Shown here: piece after piece, positions 46,114 to 55,011 of the stretch
Layout: every line of letters starts with the position of its first letter
Position numbering within the stretch: position 1 is the stretch's first letter
DNA from: Chitinophagaceae bacterium UBA4407
GTDB taxonomy: Bacteria; Bacteroidota; Bacteroidia; Chitinophagales; Chitinophagaceae
NCBI GenBank assembly: GCA_002390845.1
Contig: DGQT01000097.1
Location: 1-64,000 of the forward strand
DNA: 64,000 nt
Reading direction: 5' to 3'
Notes under the pieces: generated by a model
Seen by the model: only the letters and a program-made list of their open reading frames with translations
Database searches by the model: none
What the model was told of the DNA's origin: nothing
Program-made: the position numbers and the translations under genes

Positions 46114-47103
46114 TTAATGCCAATTCTTTAACCCAAGTATTTTCTCGCCCAATTCACTTAATGCTGCACGTTCATACTTTGTTTGTTCCCATTTGCGCGG
46201 ATCGCCGGGAAATGCATAGCCTTCCGGTGCAATGCGGTGCTTCCATGAGTTAATACGCCAGTTACGCAAATCCTCATTGTTTTCAACAGCAGGTGTCATT
46301 GATATATATTGCGCAAGTCTTGGTCTGTCGCTTTCATTCTTTCTTATGCCATGTGCCAGCATACTGTTGAATATCAGCAGGTCGCCCTTTTTACACATCA
46401 CCTTTTTTATTTCAAAGCCGGTGGTATCAGGTTTAAAGGGATCGCGGTCCGCTGGTTGTGTTTTAACCCACTCATCAAAAGTTCTGTACAACTCAGGTAT
46501 ACACTGAAAGCCACCGGTTAATTCATCCGTATCGCTTAAAGCCAGTACACCCTGCACATTTACGGGTTTTGGGTTCATGCTGGTATCAATATCAAAATGA
46601 ATAAACGCCTTGTATTCATGGCCCGGCCTCACAGGAAAATTAAGGTTCGCCCTGTCAATGGTTACCCACAATTCTTCTATGCCCCAAATGTCTACAAAAG
46701 CATCGTACACACGTTGGTTCTGGCGGTTCTCCCACATATACGGATGATTGTACATTTCTACCATACCCGTATTTTTCAACTCTTTCATTTGTATTTCAGC
46801 ACGTGCTTCAGCATACCAAGTTTCAGGGTCGTTAGGGTCTTTTTCTTCAAACTCCCACAGCAGGTTCGCCATCTTTTCAACATTTTCTGCCGGCACAGCA
46901 TCGGGTATAATTACATAACCGTTATTAATCCAGAAACTCCACTGTTCTTCGCTTAACACACGCAATGGCTTGCCATTACTGCGGTCGTTAAGTTTATGCG
47001 CTGTGCGGGCCACAGATGCATTGCCAGGTGTTTGTTTGTCATCATACAGTTTGCCCATGTTGTTTGTAGACATGGTCATGGTTTGTTTTGCTTCAACTTG
47101 CAT
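46114..47103 (-). CDS. Phytanoyl-CoA dioxygenase (PhyH)-family oxygenase
   Basis: The 329-residue Fe(II)/2-oxoglutarate-type oxygenase has metal ligands His169 and Asp171 in HFDIDTS, distal His251 in MLAHGIRK, and an arginine for 2-oxoglutarate in ESDRPRLAQY (~260-262). The N-terminal 45 residues look disordered. PhyH relatives hydroxylate diverse small molecules, and the substrate cannot be inferred. It is transcribed alone on minus and ends in a strong hairpin terminator. The large upstream gap carries a divergent repeat element. Confidence 0.88.
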   Translation of the reverse strand: MQVEAKQTMTMSTNNMGKLYDDKQTPGNASVARTAHKLNDRSNGKPLRVLSEEQWSFWINNGYVIIPDAVPAENVEKMANLLWEFEEKDPNDPETWYAEARAEIQMKELKNTGMVEMYNHPYMWENRQNQRVYDAFVDIWGIEELWVTIDRANLNFPVRPGHEYKAFIHFDIDTSMNPKPVNVQGVLALSDTDELTGGFQCIPELYRTFDEWVKTQPADRDPFKPDTTGFEIKKVMCKKGDLLIFNSMLAHGIRKNESDRPRLAQYISMTPAVENNEDLRNWRINSWKHRIAPEGYAFPGDPRKWEQTKYERAALSELGEKILGLKNWH

Positions 47104-47130
47104 AGCTTTCGTTTTTAGGTTTTTGAAATA

Positions 47131-47220
47131 ATTTTTATGAGCCAGTCTGAATTACTACTATGATACTTTTCTTGCCACGCTCGGTTCAAAGTTCCTCTTT
47201 TATGGCATCTTTTAAAAAGC
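47131..47220 (-). repeat. Divergent element, third subtype (GAGCGTGGCAAG)
   Basis: TTGCCACGCTC at 47172-47182. Left of it are ATTACTACTATGAT and box 2 TTTTTATGAGCCAGTCT. This is the same subtype as 17020-17100, where the flank CGGTTCATCGTTCCTCTT also matches CGGTTCAAAGTTCCTCTT here. Confidence 0.6.
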
Positions 47221-47311
47221 GTGGCAGTTTACCCCGACGAGCGCAGCGGAACTCGGGGTCGCACGCTTCTGCTGTACGAATTCCCTTCAGCATTATGCCT
47301 AGGTGCTGTGT

Positions 47312-47548
47312 TTATTTAACTGCCCGCTGTAAAGCAACATTCGCCGCGTTTATGTCCATATTGCTTATTACTACAGTGTCATATCGGCTGTTAGTAATAT
47401 TGATATAAACCGATTCAAAAGATTGTGGCAGAAATTTAATGTCTTTTGCATTGGCAAACTTTAACCGGCGGCAGCCATTCATTGCGTTGCAACCCGGGCA
47501 ACCTGTTTTTTTATTTACACACATTTTTGCTTTTTTTTGACAACACAA
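47312..47548 (-). CDS. Possible small Cys-rich hypothetical protein
   Basis: A 78-residue frame begins MCCQKKAKMCVNKKTGCPGC and continues with CNAMNGCRRLKF. Six or seven cysteines in the first 27 residues could bind metal. The remainder (DIKFLPQSFESVYINIT...) looks like ordinary coding sequence. I recognise no family and it may be a chance frame. The gap 47104-47810 holds otherwise only repeat copies. Confidence 0.25.
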   Translation of the reverse strand: MCCQKKAKMCVNKKTGCPGCNAMNGCRRLKFANAKDIKFLPQSFESVYINITNSRYDTVVISNMDINAANVALQRAVK

Positions 47549-47679
47549 TATTACAAACGTTACAAGCCGTTTTTCTTTTCAAGTCCAGCCAAGTCCAAAA
47601 TAGAAATTAATCGTATTTTCATAAATCCTTATTCTGTAGATATCACCGGGAAGTAACATTTAGTAAGGATGCCGCACCG

Positions 47680-47758
47680 TGCCGAACAAAGATCAAAACG
47701 CTGAAGTGTGCGACGCAACAGACGATGATAGTAGTAATGCAGTTTGGCTAAGAATAAA
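47680..47758 (+). repeat. GCGACGC element, copy 22
   Basis: Box 1 GTGTGCGACGCAAC at 47706-47719, spacer GATGATAGTAGTAATGC, box 2 AGTTTGGCTAAGAATAAAA. Confidence 0.88.
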
Positions 47759-47810
47759 ATTTACGCGTTAAATGTTGCTGCAATCTGCAGCTTAATACTT
47801 ATTTGCCAAT

Positions 47811-48815
47811 ATGAAAAAAGAAAGAAAAATACATTACGATACCGTGAAAGTGAGCTACGGTATGTATATTATTGATGAAGTAAGAAAGCAAAGCAATAAA
47901 GACCACCCCACAGAAACAGATATAAAAAAATTGCTGCAAAAAAATACAAAACAAAATGCAGAAAAACTTTCGGCTGCAAAGCAAATATCAAGGTATTGTA
48001 AAACCCATCATGATTATTTACTGAAAGCAAAAGAAGATACGTTGGATATCATTGCACGAATTTTAAACCTGCCCATTCAACGCTTTAATGAGTTTTACGA
48101 GCGCATTAACCAGCTATATAAAAGAAGCACCAATTATTATACTTACCTGGAAAAGGCTGAATTGTATATGCTGCAGTTTAAAGCAGCCAATGATGAAATT
48201 TATTTTAAAAGACTGCTCAACTACCGGGAAGATGCCGGTATAAAAACAATTTTGATCGATTACCCGTTTGGTGAGTTGGATATTAACTTACCTGCCAGCC
48301 ATTTTGGGGCATATACCGATATTAAAACAGAAGTATTGTTCAAACAACTTTGTTTACAAATGAATGTTGCCAATTACAAGCTGTTAACAGATTCATCCGT
48401 GGCTAAACTTTTAGAAAAAGAAAGCCGAAAGCCTGAAACATGGGTAAGCATTGGTTTGTTTGGCAATAAACTTACAGCCTGGCTTTTAAAAACGCAAGCC
48501 TTTGCAGACTACTTCGATTGGCTTCCAGAACAAAGCAAAATAGTTTTAAATAAAAAAGAGTATGCTGCCAACAGGGAAAAGAAAATCGATTATGGTGTAT
48601 TTGCAAGGCTACAGCTGAGAAATATGAAAACAGTATTGGTAATTGGAGGGATTGAAGGTTATGGCACAGAGAAAATGGGAGAATATCTTTGGCGCAACTG
48701 GCGAAAAATATATGATACGGTAACTAAACAGGAAGCCCCGTCTGTAATAATTCTTCATAAAATTTATAAGGGCAAAATACACCAGCAGGAAGTTATTGTA
48801 CTTCCTGCCGTTTAG
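47811..48815 (+). CDS. Hypothetical protein, unrecognised family
   Basis: The 334-residue protein has no signal peptide or membrane segment and is probably cytosolic. The N-terminal ~130 residues are lysine-rich and look alpha-helical (SYGMYIIDEVRKQSNKDHPTETDIKKLL). The middle part alternates helix and strand (TILIDYPFGELDINLPASHFGAY). The C-terminal part contains WVSIGLFGNKLTAWLLK and TVLVIGGIEGYGTEKMGEYLWRNWRK, possibly an alpha/beta domain. I recognise no catalytic motif. Its stop is 6 bp from the convergent Dabb gene's stop. A distinct start at ATG 47811 follows element copy 22. Confidence 0.78.
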   Translation: MKKERKIHYDTVKVSYGMYIIDEVRKQSNKDHPTETDIKKLLQKNTKQNAEKLSAAKQISRYCKTHHDYLLKAKEDTLDIIARILNLPIQRFNEFYERINQLYKRSTNYYTYLEKAELYMLQFKAANDEIYFKRLLNYREDAGIKTILIDYPFGELDINLPASHFGAYTDIKTEVLFKQLCLQMNVANYKLLTDSSVAKLLEKESRKPETWVSIGLFGNKLTAWLLKTQAFADYFDWLPEQSKIVLNKKEYAANREKKIDYGVFARLQLRNMKTVLVIGGIEGYGTEKMGEYLWRNWRKIYDTVTKQEAPSVIILHKIYKGKIHQQEVIVLPAV

Positions 48816-48821
48816 TGTTCT

Positions 48822-49202
48822 TTATTTCTTTGCCCAGTAATCCATTACCACTACTTTATCCAGGAAGGGTTTTAAAACTTCTACAAAAGCTTTATGGGCC
48901 GGATGTACCAGATAATCATCGCGATCTTTTTCGCTTGAAAAAGTTACAAAAAAACAATGCGTTAAACCTTCATTCAGTTTTTCGGGACTGTTATTGGTGC
49001 CCCATTCAAAATCTTTTATGGTATTGATTTTACCGGGCAATAAAAGAAATGCATCCTCTACAGATTTTACATTTGCTGCCGTTGCATCGTCTTTAAATTT
49101 AAACATTACCACATGCCTTAACATTTTTTCATTTGATTTTTGTGCAGAAACTGCGGTTACACAAATACAGGCAAATAAACCAAGCGCAATCATTTTTCGC
49201 AT
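48822..49202 (-). CDS. Secreted Dabb-family (stress-responsive barrel) protein
   Basis: The 126-residue protein has a signal peptide (about 1-20, ending AVSAQ) followed by a Dabb ferredoxin-like alpha/beta barrel. The typical strand LRHVVMFKFKDDATAANV opens the domain, and HCFFVTFSSEKDRDDYLVHPAHKAFVEVL holds the HPxH motif of the fold. Dabb proteins dimerise; few have a proven function, and exported copies are common in Bacteroidota. It is convergent with the unknown gene at 47811. Confidence 0.9.
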   Translation of the reverse strand: MRKMIALGLFACICVTAVSAQKSNEKMLRHVVMFKFKDDATAANVKSVEDAFLLLPGKINTIKDFEWGTNNSPEKLNEGLTHCFFVTFSSEKDRDDYLVHPAHKAFVEVLKPFLDKVVVMDYWAKK

Positions 49203-49283
49203 AGAAATAGTTTTGATAAAAATAATGTATTCGTTCTGTTTTGTTACAGCTTATTCTATTTAAAAATTTGAACTTGTATATAA

Positions 49284-49402
49284 ATATTTTTTTGAACCGG
49301 TCCTGAAAGCTTTCAGGATACTTTGTGGCAGCATGGTTGCGTGGTATTAAGTTCATATGTCACTTATAAATTCAGCTTTTACCAAAGCGAAAATTTAAAA
49401 TA
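49284..49402 (-). repeat. GCGACGC element interrupted by TCCTGAAAGCTTTCAGGA
   Basis: The degenerate copy shows TTTTTTTGAACCGG, a palindrome TCCTGAAAGCTTTCAGGA at 49301-49318 inserted in the box 2 region, then TTGTGGCAGCATGGTTGCGTGG (altered box 1). The left arm on minus is TTCGCTTTGGTAAAAGCTGA. Confidence 0.6.
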
Positions 49403-49419
49403 CAGGCGTTGTATTTGTA

Positions 49420-49508
49420 TTGGCTGTTGAAGCTCAATAAAAAAAATTAGTATAAGTGTGCGACGCAACTAAAGTTCAATCAAAGTTTCAATAGCCGGGC
49501 TCAAAAAA
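49420..49508 (+). repeat. GCGACGC element, copy 24
   Basis: Left arm GGCTGTTGAAGCTCAATAA, box 1 GTGTGCGACGCAAC at 49456-49469, box 2 AGCCGGGCT at 49493-49501, then CAAAAAAGA. Confidence 0.9.
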
Positions 49509-49564
49509 GAATAAAAAAATACTAAATGCCTGGCTTGAAAATAACTAATTGAACAGTGTATTTT

Positions 49565-50656
49565 TTAGTTACTGGTATGATTTGGAATTTCTAAATTAAA
49601 GGCTGTACCACCGCCATAAGTTGAGTTTACGGTAATATCGCCACCAATGCGGGTGAGCGCTTCTTTTACAATATACAGCCCGATGCCAAGCCCGTTTACA
49701 GAATGATTGCTGCGGAAGAACATTTTAAAAATGCTGTTGAGGTGCTGATCGAGAATACCAATTCCATTATCTTCAATCTTAATGCTTGCCTTTTCTTTTG
49801 TTGTGCGGACAGTGATCTCGATTTTTGGATTTTTTTCAGTGGGTTTCTGATATTTTACAGCGTTGGAAATAAGATTGTCTACAATCACCGATACACGGAA
49901 TGCGTCGTTGATAAACTCGGCTTGCTGATCGATATTAAGAATGTATTCTATGCCAGGTTTCTGCATTTTTACCAGCTTGATGCTTTCATCGAGTAGTACA
50001 TTAAAGTCTATTTTTGTATTTTCTTCTTCTACGCGTATGCTTTTATAATATTCAATGATCTTCTGTATAAAAGTATCCATCTTGTTTACACAGGTTTCAA
50101 TCATTCCAAGATAGCCGTTTGGATCTTCTACAGACTGCTCCATTTTTGCGAGGTTGAGTATGCCCATTACCGATGCAAGCGGAGAACGCAAATCGTGGGA
50201 AGTGCTGTAAACAAAGCGGTTTAGCTCATCGTTTATTTTTTGGAGCTCATCGATTTTTTTACTGAGTTTATCGCGGGTTACAAATATTTCGTAGGCATTT
50301 TGTATGGCATTTTCGAGTTCAAACTCATCCCAGGGTTTTTTTATGTAGCGGTAAATTTCGCCTTTGTTAATAGCATCGATAATAGCCTCTGCATCTGTAT
50401 ACCCGGTTAGTAGCATTCTTACCGGATCTGGATGAGCCTTTCTTATAATATTAAAAAACTCTATACCGGTGGAGTGCGGCATGCGCTGGTCAGCAATGAT
50501 CACATGAATGAGATGATCATTCAAAACACCCATTCCCTCAGCGGCAGAATTGGCGATATAAATTTTATATTTTCTACGAAAGCTTGCCTGGAAGGATAAA
50601 AGGTTGTTGCTTTCATCATCTATGTATAATACAGATATTTTTTCGTCGGCACGCAT
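49565..50656 (-). CDS. REC-histidine kinase hybrid
   Basis: The 363-residue soluble protein has an N-terminal receiver (~7-125; phosphoacceptor Asp56 in IIADQRMP, Thr in LLTGYTD, Lys in YIKKPWD). A coiled coil (128-148) follows. The HisKA domain has His154 in STSHDLRSPLAS, and the HATPase has the N-box NLISNAVKYQ, KIEDNGIGI and GLGIGLYIVKEAL. It has no membrane segment, so it probably receives a phosphate or protein signal from another sensor. The gene just upstream on the same strand, a 7TMR-DISM kinase ending 22 bp earlier, is the obvious partner. Its REC closely resembles the lone REC protein at 54402. Confidence 0.93.
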   Translation of the reverse strand: MRADEKISVLYIDDESNNLLSFQASFRRKYKIYIANSAAEGMGVLNDHLIHVIIADQRMPHSTGIEFFNIIRKAHPDPVRMLLTGYTDAEAIIDAINKGEIYRYIKKPWDEFELENAIQNAYEIFVTRDKLSKKIDELQKINDELNRFVYSTSHDLRSPLASVMGILNLAKMEQSVEDPNGYLGMIETCVNKMDTFIQKIIEYYKSIRVEEENTKIDFNVLLDESIKLVKMQKPGIEYILNIDQQAEFINDAFRVSVIVDNLISNAVKYQKPTEKNPKIEITVRTTKEKASIKIEDNGIGILDQHLNSIFKMFFRSNHSVNGLGIGLYIVKEALTRIGGDITVNSTYGGGTAFNLEIPNHTSN

Positions 50657-50677
50657 GGAATTTGTTTAAGTAAAAAA

Positions 50678-52834
50678 TTAATTCCCGGGATGAATGTATG
50701 GTAAAGTTATAATAAATTCAGTTCCTTTTCCCGGTTCGGAGAGCATATCTATTTTTCCATGATGTTCCTGAATAATTTTAAATACAATCGCCATACCAAG
50801 CCCTGTTCCTTCTCCTACCGGCTTAGTTGTAAAGAAAGGTTCGAAAATACGGTGCTTCACTTCTTCACTCATCCCAATACCTGTATCTCTGATAATAACT
50901 TTTAGGGTTTTATCCGGATTGTCGGATGTGGAAATAAATATAATCCCCTCAGCATCGCTTACCTTTTTTTCTGCTACTGCCTGTATGGCATTATTAAGGA
51001 TATTCATGAATACCTGGTTTAGTTTACCGGGAAAGCATTCAATATTTGCATCTGCTTTAAAATTTCTTTCAATTCTTATGTGAGGGGGCATGCTGTTACG
51101 CAGCAACACAATTGTTGAATCGATACCATCATGAACACTTGCAACTTTTAGCTCACTTTCATCTAGCCTGCTAAAAGTTCTTAGGCCTCTTACTATTTCT
51201 GCAGTACGTTCGGCACCATCTTCTATTCCTTTAATAAGTTGCTGAATTTCGGTTCTTACATAATCCATACCTAAAGACTGCTGCTTTGCGTAAACATTTT
51301 CCAATTCTGCTTCAAGTTTATCCTTGCCTGTATCGTGAAGTGTGTTGTATTGATCAATAATTTCAAAGAGGTCATCAATATCCAGTTGCAAAGGCCTTAT
51401 GTTGGATTTTACAAAATTAATCGGGTTATTTATTTCATGCGCAATACCAGCTGTAAGCTGGCCTAAGGAAGCCATTTTTTCGGCTTCTACCAATTGCATT
51501 TGAGCATCTTTTAAATCGCCTAAAGTTTTATTGAGTTGCGTGTTGGTTTGCTGTAATTCATCTGTTCGTTCGGCTACCTTTTGCTCCAGCACAATATTTT
51601 GTTCCCTGATAAGCTTCTCGTTTTCCTGCGATATTTTCAATGCATAGGTTTGAGAAGCCTCTTTTTCAATTCTAAGGGAGTTAATTTTATCAGCAAGTGC
51701 AAACGAAAGTAGTATGGCCTGTATCGCAGATCCAATGTATAGTATGTATGATGTAAAGTTATTATCAGGCAATATATTTATGTTTCTCATTTCGCGGATA
51801 ATCAGGCAAATTGAGAAAGCTATGAAGGAAATAAAATAAAAATAAGCAGGCCTGTATCCTTTTTTTGCTATGTAATAAGACACTGTGATAGAAACAATAG
51901 CTGCTGCTAAATTCGTATAATTAAAAACATCGTAACTGATCTTATTATACCCTGCAATACTAAACAATGCCGACGTTATGTAAATGCAGATTATAACAAT
52001 AAACAGAATATGAATAATTGGGGTATATGTCTTCGTTCTTAAAAAAGATATTGTAAACATACCTGTTCCTATACCCGCAAGGCAGGTAGTAACGGGTACA
52101 GCAATACGGTTAAGTTCGGGGAAATTACTCCATAAATAAAAGAACGAATATCCCGAAATAGTAAGCTGTGCCAAACCCAATAACCCAATAAAAAGAATAT
52201 AATAAAAATAGGTTCTGTCAAAAGTTGAAATAAATAAAAAGAGATTATACAGAAAAATGGCCAGTATAATACCAAGATACAAGTTCACAATACTGGTTTG
52301 CGTATGAAGCGTATTTTCTATGTCACCCAATTCTCCCAAAACTATTGGCAGCAGTTTAGGATGAAAACTTGTTACGCGCAAATAATAGGCCTGCGTATCA
52401 GCTGGCTTTAAATGCAAGTCGAAAACATAATTTGGATTGTTGAATAATTGATTTGAAGCAACCAACGAATTACCTGCAAAACCCAGTGGAACCATTGTTC
52501 CTGCCGAATCTTTGTACAACTCGATCTTCGAAATATTGGCGTTTTGTATCAGTAAAAAAATCCCGGGATCATTGGTCTTGTTTAAAACTGAGAACTTGAT
52601 CCATACTGCATTACTGCTAATGGGGAATAAAGGTGTTATTTTTTTATTTGGCAAAAATATTCCTTTCCGTAAAATTTCTGAGGGAGACATTTTTGCCGTT
52701 GAGTCTTCAAAAAATTCTACATAATTTCCAAGGTGTACCGAATTATTAAACGACGTAAAATTAAAAACCGGGCTTGTTTTTGCAGTGCCAAAGAATAAGA
52801 TAAAACAAGCAAAAAAAATAAATTTTCTGTTCAA
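50678..52834 (-). CDS. 7TMR-DISM sensor histidine kinase
   Basis: The 718-residue protein has a short signal sequence and an extracytoplasmic 7TMR-DISMED2-like domain (~30-155, with ISSNAVWIKFSVLNKT). Seven membrane segments follow (~175-385), then a coiled coil (390-455). The kinase has HisKA in LTAGIAHEINNPINFVK, the N-box NILNNAIQAV, the G1 box IIRDTGIGMS, FEPFFTTKPVG and GTGLGMAIV. It senses an unknown periplasmic or membrane signal, perhaps a carbohydrate. It is first in a two-gene unit with the REC-kinase hybrid at 49565. Confidence 0.92.
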   Translation of the reverse strand: MNRKFIFFACFILFFGTAKTSPVFNFTSFNNSVHLGNYVEFFEDSTAKMSPSEILRKGIFLPNKKITPLFPISSNAVWIKFSVLNKTNDPGIFLLIQNANISKIELYKDSAGTMVPLGFAGNSLVASNQLFNNPNYVFDLHLKPADTQAYYLRVTSFHPKLLPIVLGELGDIENTLHTQTSIVNLYLGIILAIFLYNLFLFISTFDRTYFYYILFIGLLGLAQLTISGYSFFYLWSNFPELNRIAVPVTTCLAGIGTGMFTISFLRTKTYTPIIHILFIVIICIYITSALFSIAGYNKISYDVFNYTNLAAAIVSITVSYYIAKKGYRPAYFYFISFIAFSICLIIREMRNINILPDNNFTSYILYIGSAIQAILLSFALADKINSLRIEKEASQTYALKISQENEKLIREQNIVLEQKVAERTDELQQTNTQLNKTLGDLKDAQMQLVEAEKMASLGQLTAGIAHEINNPINFVKSNIRPLQLDIDDLFEIIDQYNTLHDTGKDKLEAELENVYAKQQSLGMDYVRTEIQQLIKGIEDGAERTAEIVRGLRTFSRLDESELKVASVHDGIDSTIVLLRNSMPPHIRIERNFKADANIECFPGKLNQVFMNILNNAIQAVAEKKVSDAEGIIFISTSDNPDKTLKVIIRDTGIGMSEEVKHRIFEPFFTTKPVGEGTGLGMAIVFKIIQEHHGKIDMLSEPGKGTEFIITLPYIHPGN

Positions 52835-52860
52835 TTTATTAAAGCATTAGTTATGGTTAT

Positions 52861-52868
52861 CAAATTTA
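52861..52868 (-). promoter_or_regulatory. Possible -7 box of the sensor kinase unit
   Basis: On minus the sequence reads TAAATTTG, matching TAnnTTTG, about 27 bp before the start codon at 52834. No convincing -33 TTTG is seen, so this is weak. Confidence 0.3.
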
Positions 52869-53110
52869 TAGAATGTAATGTTCTTTATTTTTTTGGTGTA
52901 AAACCAAAAGCAAAAACAACAGTTAAGAAACATTTTTCAATATAATTCATATTTAATAAATTATAAATATAAAGTTTGCAATAAAGCTAATAAAGCGGGG
53001 TTTATGCTTTATCAGTCATAAAATATATAAGGGTTTTTTAATTTACCAGGCACCAATACCACTCTTAAATTTATCTTCCGCCGTGGCGCATTGGCGTAAA
53101 ACTTAAGAAT

Positions 53111-53205
53111 ATTTTTTTGAACCCAGCTTCGGTACTGATAGCATCTTTTCTTGCGTCGCACTCTTATGCATCACAACTTTATTCAGCATTAAACAACCGC
53201 TCTCG
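53111..53205 (-). repeat. GCGACGC element, copy 25
   Basis: TTGCGTCGCACTC at 53151-53163. TTTTTTTGAACCCAGCTT is to the left, and the minus-strand left arm is TTTAATGCTGAATAAAGTT. The rest of 52835-53481 shows a short CCGCCGTGGCG motif (53080) and CCGCCACGGCGG (53381-53392), but no gene. Confidence 0.8.
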
Positions 53206-53481
53206 TCAATATATTATTAGTGCAACTGTTACTTTATCCCTTTTGCTGCAAACCTGTAAAAGGTTATACGCAAAGTATAACGTATGTGTGTTTAACGAAA
53301 ATAAAGTATTTGAGATTTGCAAGCGATCGATAAGCAGCTTTGCACCTTGCCCAATAAAGAAAAAAAGTTCAAGTGTCCCGCCACGGCGGAAAAAAAAGTT
53401 AAATTGCAGTATTTGTGTTCGGCTAAAAAAAATTTGCATTTTGCACCTTGTGCAAAACAATATTATCCAAAATTAAGTGAG

Positions 53482-54237
53482 TTATATAGCCTGAGCAAGA
53501 TTGTAAGCAACCTGTTTAAATTCGTTTTTATTGGCGTTGGGCAGCCTGAGATCATATTGAACTTCCATTGTAATGTTTTTAAAGGGGGATTTTTCTTCAT
53601 TAATGGCGCAAAGGTTTTCACGCATGAACATTATTTTACTTTTCTCTCTCATGTGTGCACTCTTTAGTTCTATTGCATCTTCAAGAATTACCGCTGTAGC
53701 AATCAGATCTAATTTAGGATAGTAAAACGTACCGTTGTTTCCAACTTCGGTAATAACCCTGCTGCCAATCCATTTATTAAACCGAACTGTTACAGGCGAG
53801 CATAAAAAAAACAAGGAATCTATCCCTATTTGCTCGGCTATCACTGTAGATGCTCTTATAGAGAAAATGCTGCCAATACCATAACCCGCTACCTCAACAG
53901 AATTCCATAAACCACATATTTCACCTGTACCATTCATGGCGTATTTATTTACAACAGCGTGTATTGAGGAATCGAAACTTGAAGTTGCTTCCTGAATTGG
54001 TAAAGGGCTTATACCATCTGCAACATGTAGCCTGGCACCACCAAAAAGTTTACTGCCATCAGCAGATTCCACAACAATTACAAATACTGAATTGCTGTAA
54101 GCCCAGCTCAAATTGGAAGTTGTGAGTTTAAAAATACCATGATTTTCTAAAACTTTTTTATGGCCTTCGTAAAACCTGAGGCAGGTTTCATAGTCATCAA
54201 TAGCCCTGAATGCCCTTATTCTTATTTGGCTTTCCAT
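53482..54237 (-). CDS. GNAT-like acyltransferase, hypothetical
   Basis: The 251-residue protein has no signal peptide. The N-terminal segment RIRAFRAIDDYETCLRFYEGHKKVL and the central GEICGLWNSVEVAGYGIGSIFSIRASTVIAEQIGIDSLFFLCSPVTVRFNKWIG look like a GNAT fold. Its substrate-binding glycines are at a pyrophosphate-loop-like position and an acidic residue precedes them. It loosely recalls N-acyl-amino-acid or acyl-homoserine-lactone synthase-type GNATs, but I see no diagnostic motif and do not assign a reaction. It lies between the kinase pair and a lone REC gene, divergent from the latter. Confidence 0.6.
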   Translation of the reverse strand: MESQIRIRAFRAIDDYETCLRFYEGHKKVLENHGIFKLTTSNLSWAYSNSVFVIVVESADGSKLFGGARLHVADGISPLPIQEATSSFDSSIHAVVNKYAMNGTGEICGLWNSVEVAGYGIGSIFSIRASTVIAEQIGIDSLFFLCSPVTVRFNKWIGSRVITEVGNNGTFYYPKLDLIATAVILEDAIELKSAHMREKSKIMFMRENLCAINEEKSPFKNITMEVQYDLRLPNANKNEFKQVAYNLAQAI

Positions 54238-54401
54238 GGATATATTTTGGATTAAGGTTGGTTACTAATAAACTTTCCCATTGCAAATAACAAAATTAAT
54301 TACATATATCAAGAAATATAAAAATAATTAATCAGTTATTAATTGGGGGTGTTCTTGTACATTAATTAAATTGCATGAACTAATCAGTCTATATCCATAA
54401 T

Positions 54402-54857
54402 ATGATAACCGTTTTATATATCGATGATGAGCCACACAACCTTATTTCCTTCCGTGCTTCTTTTAGGCGTGACTTTAATATTTTTACTGCAGAATCTGCC
54501 GAGGAAGGCAAAAAAATTTTAGATTCAAATAAACAAATCAGCGTTATTCTCAGCGATCAGCGAATGCCCAAAACAACAGGCATTGAATTCTTTGAATCAA
54601 TATTGGAACAATACCCAGACCCTATAAGAATATTGATTACCGGATACACCGATATCAATGCCGTAATAGACTCCATTAACCGTGGACAGGTTTATAAATA
54701 TCTTTCGAAACCATGGAATGATAATGATATTAAAAATTTTATTGAGAAAGCTTACGAAGTATATAAATTAAGAAAAGAGAACAAGGAGCTTACCGAAAAA
54801 CTCCTTTATCTCAATGAAAAACTTGAATTTCTTGCCCGCCAAAGCCTTTTATCGTAA
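54402..54857 (+). CDS. Stand-alone receiver-domain response regulator
   Basis: The 151-residue protein is a REC domain (~2-120) with phosphoacceptor Asp52 (ILSDQRMPK), an acidic pair IDDE (7-10), Thr in LITGYTD and Lys in YLSKPW. A ~30-residue C-terminal coiled coil (KLRKENKELTEKLLYLNEKL) follows. It has no DNA-binding output domain. The sequence is strikingly close to the REC of the hybrid kinase at 49565 (YIDDE, SFRASFRR, TGYTD, KPW), suggesting both derive from one gene. It probably passes signals to a partner kinase. Confidence 0.92.
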   Translation: MITVLYIDDEPHNLISFRASFRRDFNIFTAESAEEGKKILDSNKQISVILSDQRMPKTTGIEFFESILEQYPDPIRILITGYTDINAVIDSINRGQVYKYLSKPWNDNDIKNFIEKAYEVYKLRKENKELTEKLLYLNEKLEFLARQSLLS

Positions 54858-54871
54858 AAAATATTCTTTCT

Positions 54872-54927
54872 GCCCTGCTGTCAGTTTTTGTATGAAGCCC
54901 CGTCAGTATTCTGGTAAGACAGCAGGA
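54872..54927. other. Inverted repeat after the REC gene
   Basis: CCTGCTGTC (54873-54881) and GACAGCAGG (54918-54926) are complementary. No T-run follows, so a terminator role is doubtful. Confidence 0.35.
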
Positions 54928-55011
54928 CAAATGAACATTAAATCAATTTTGGACATAAATTTGACCTGTTTAATTACAAATTAAATAATCACTAAATAAA
55001 AAGACAAAATC

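Noticed and set aside
47160..47408. Plus-strand small frame in the 47.1-47.8 kb gap
   Set aside because: It begins in the diverged element and translates repeat sequence; not credible as a gene.
53117..53667. Overlapping frames on both strands downstream of the sensor kinase
   Set aside because: They cover element copy 25 and low-complexity A-rich sequence, lack ribosome sites, and partly lie inside the GNAT-like gene.
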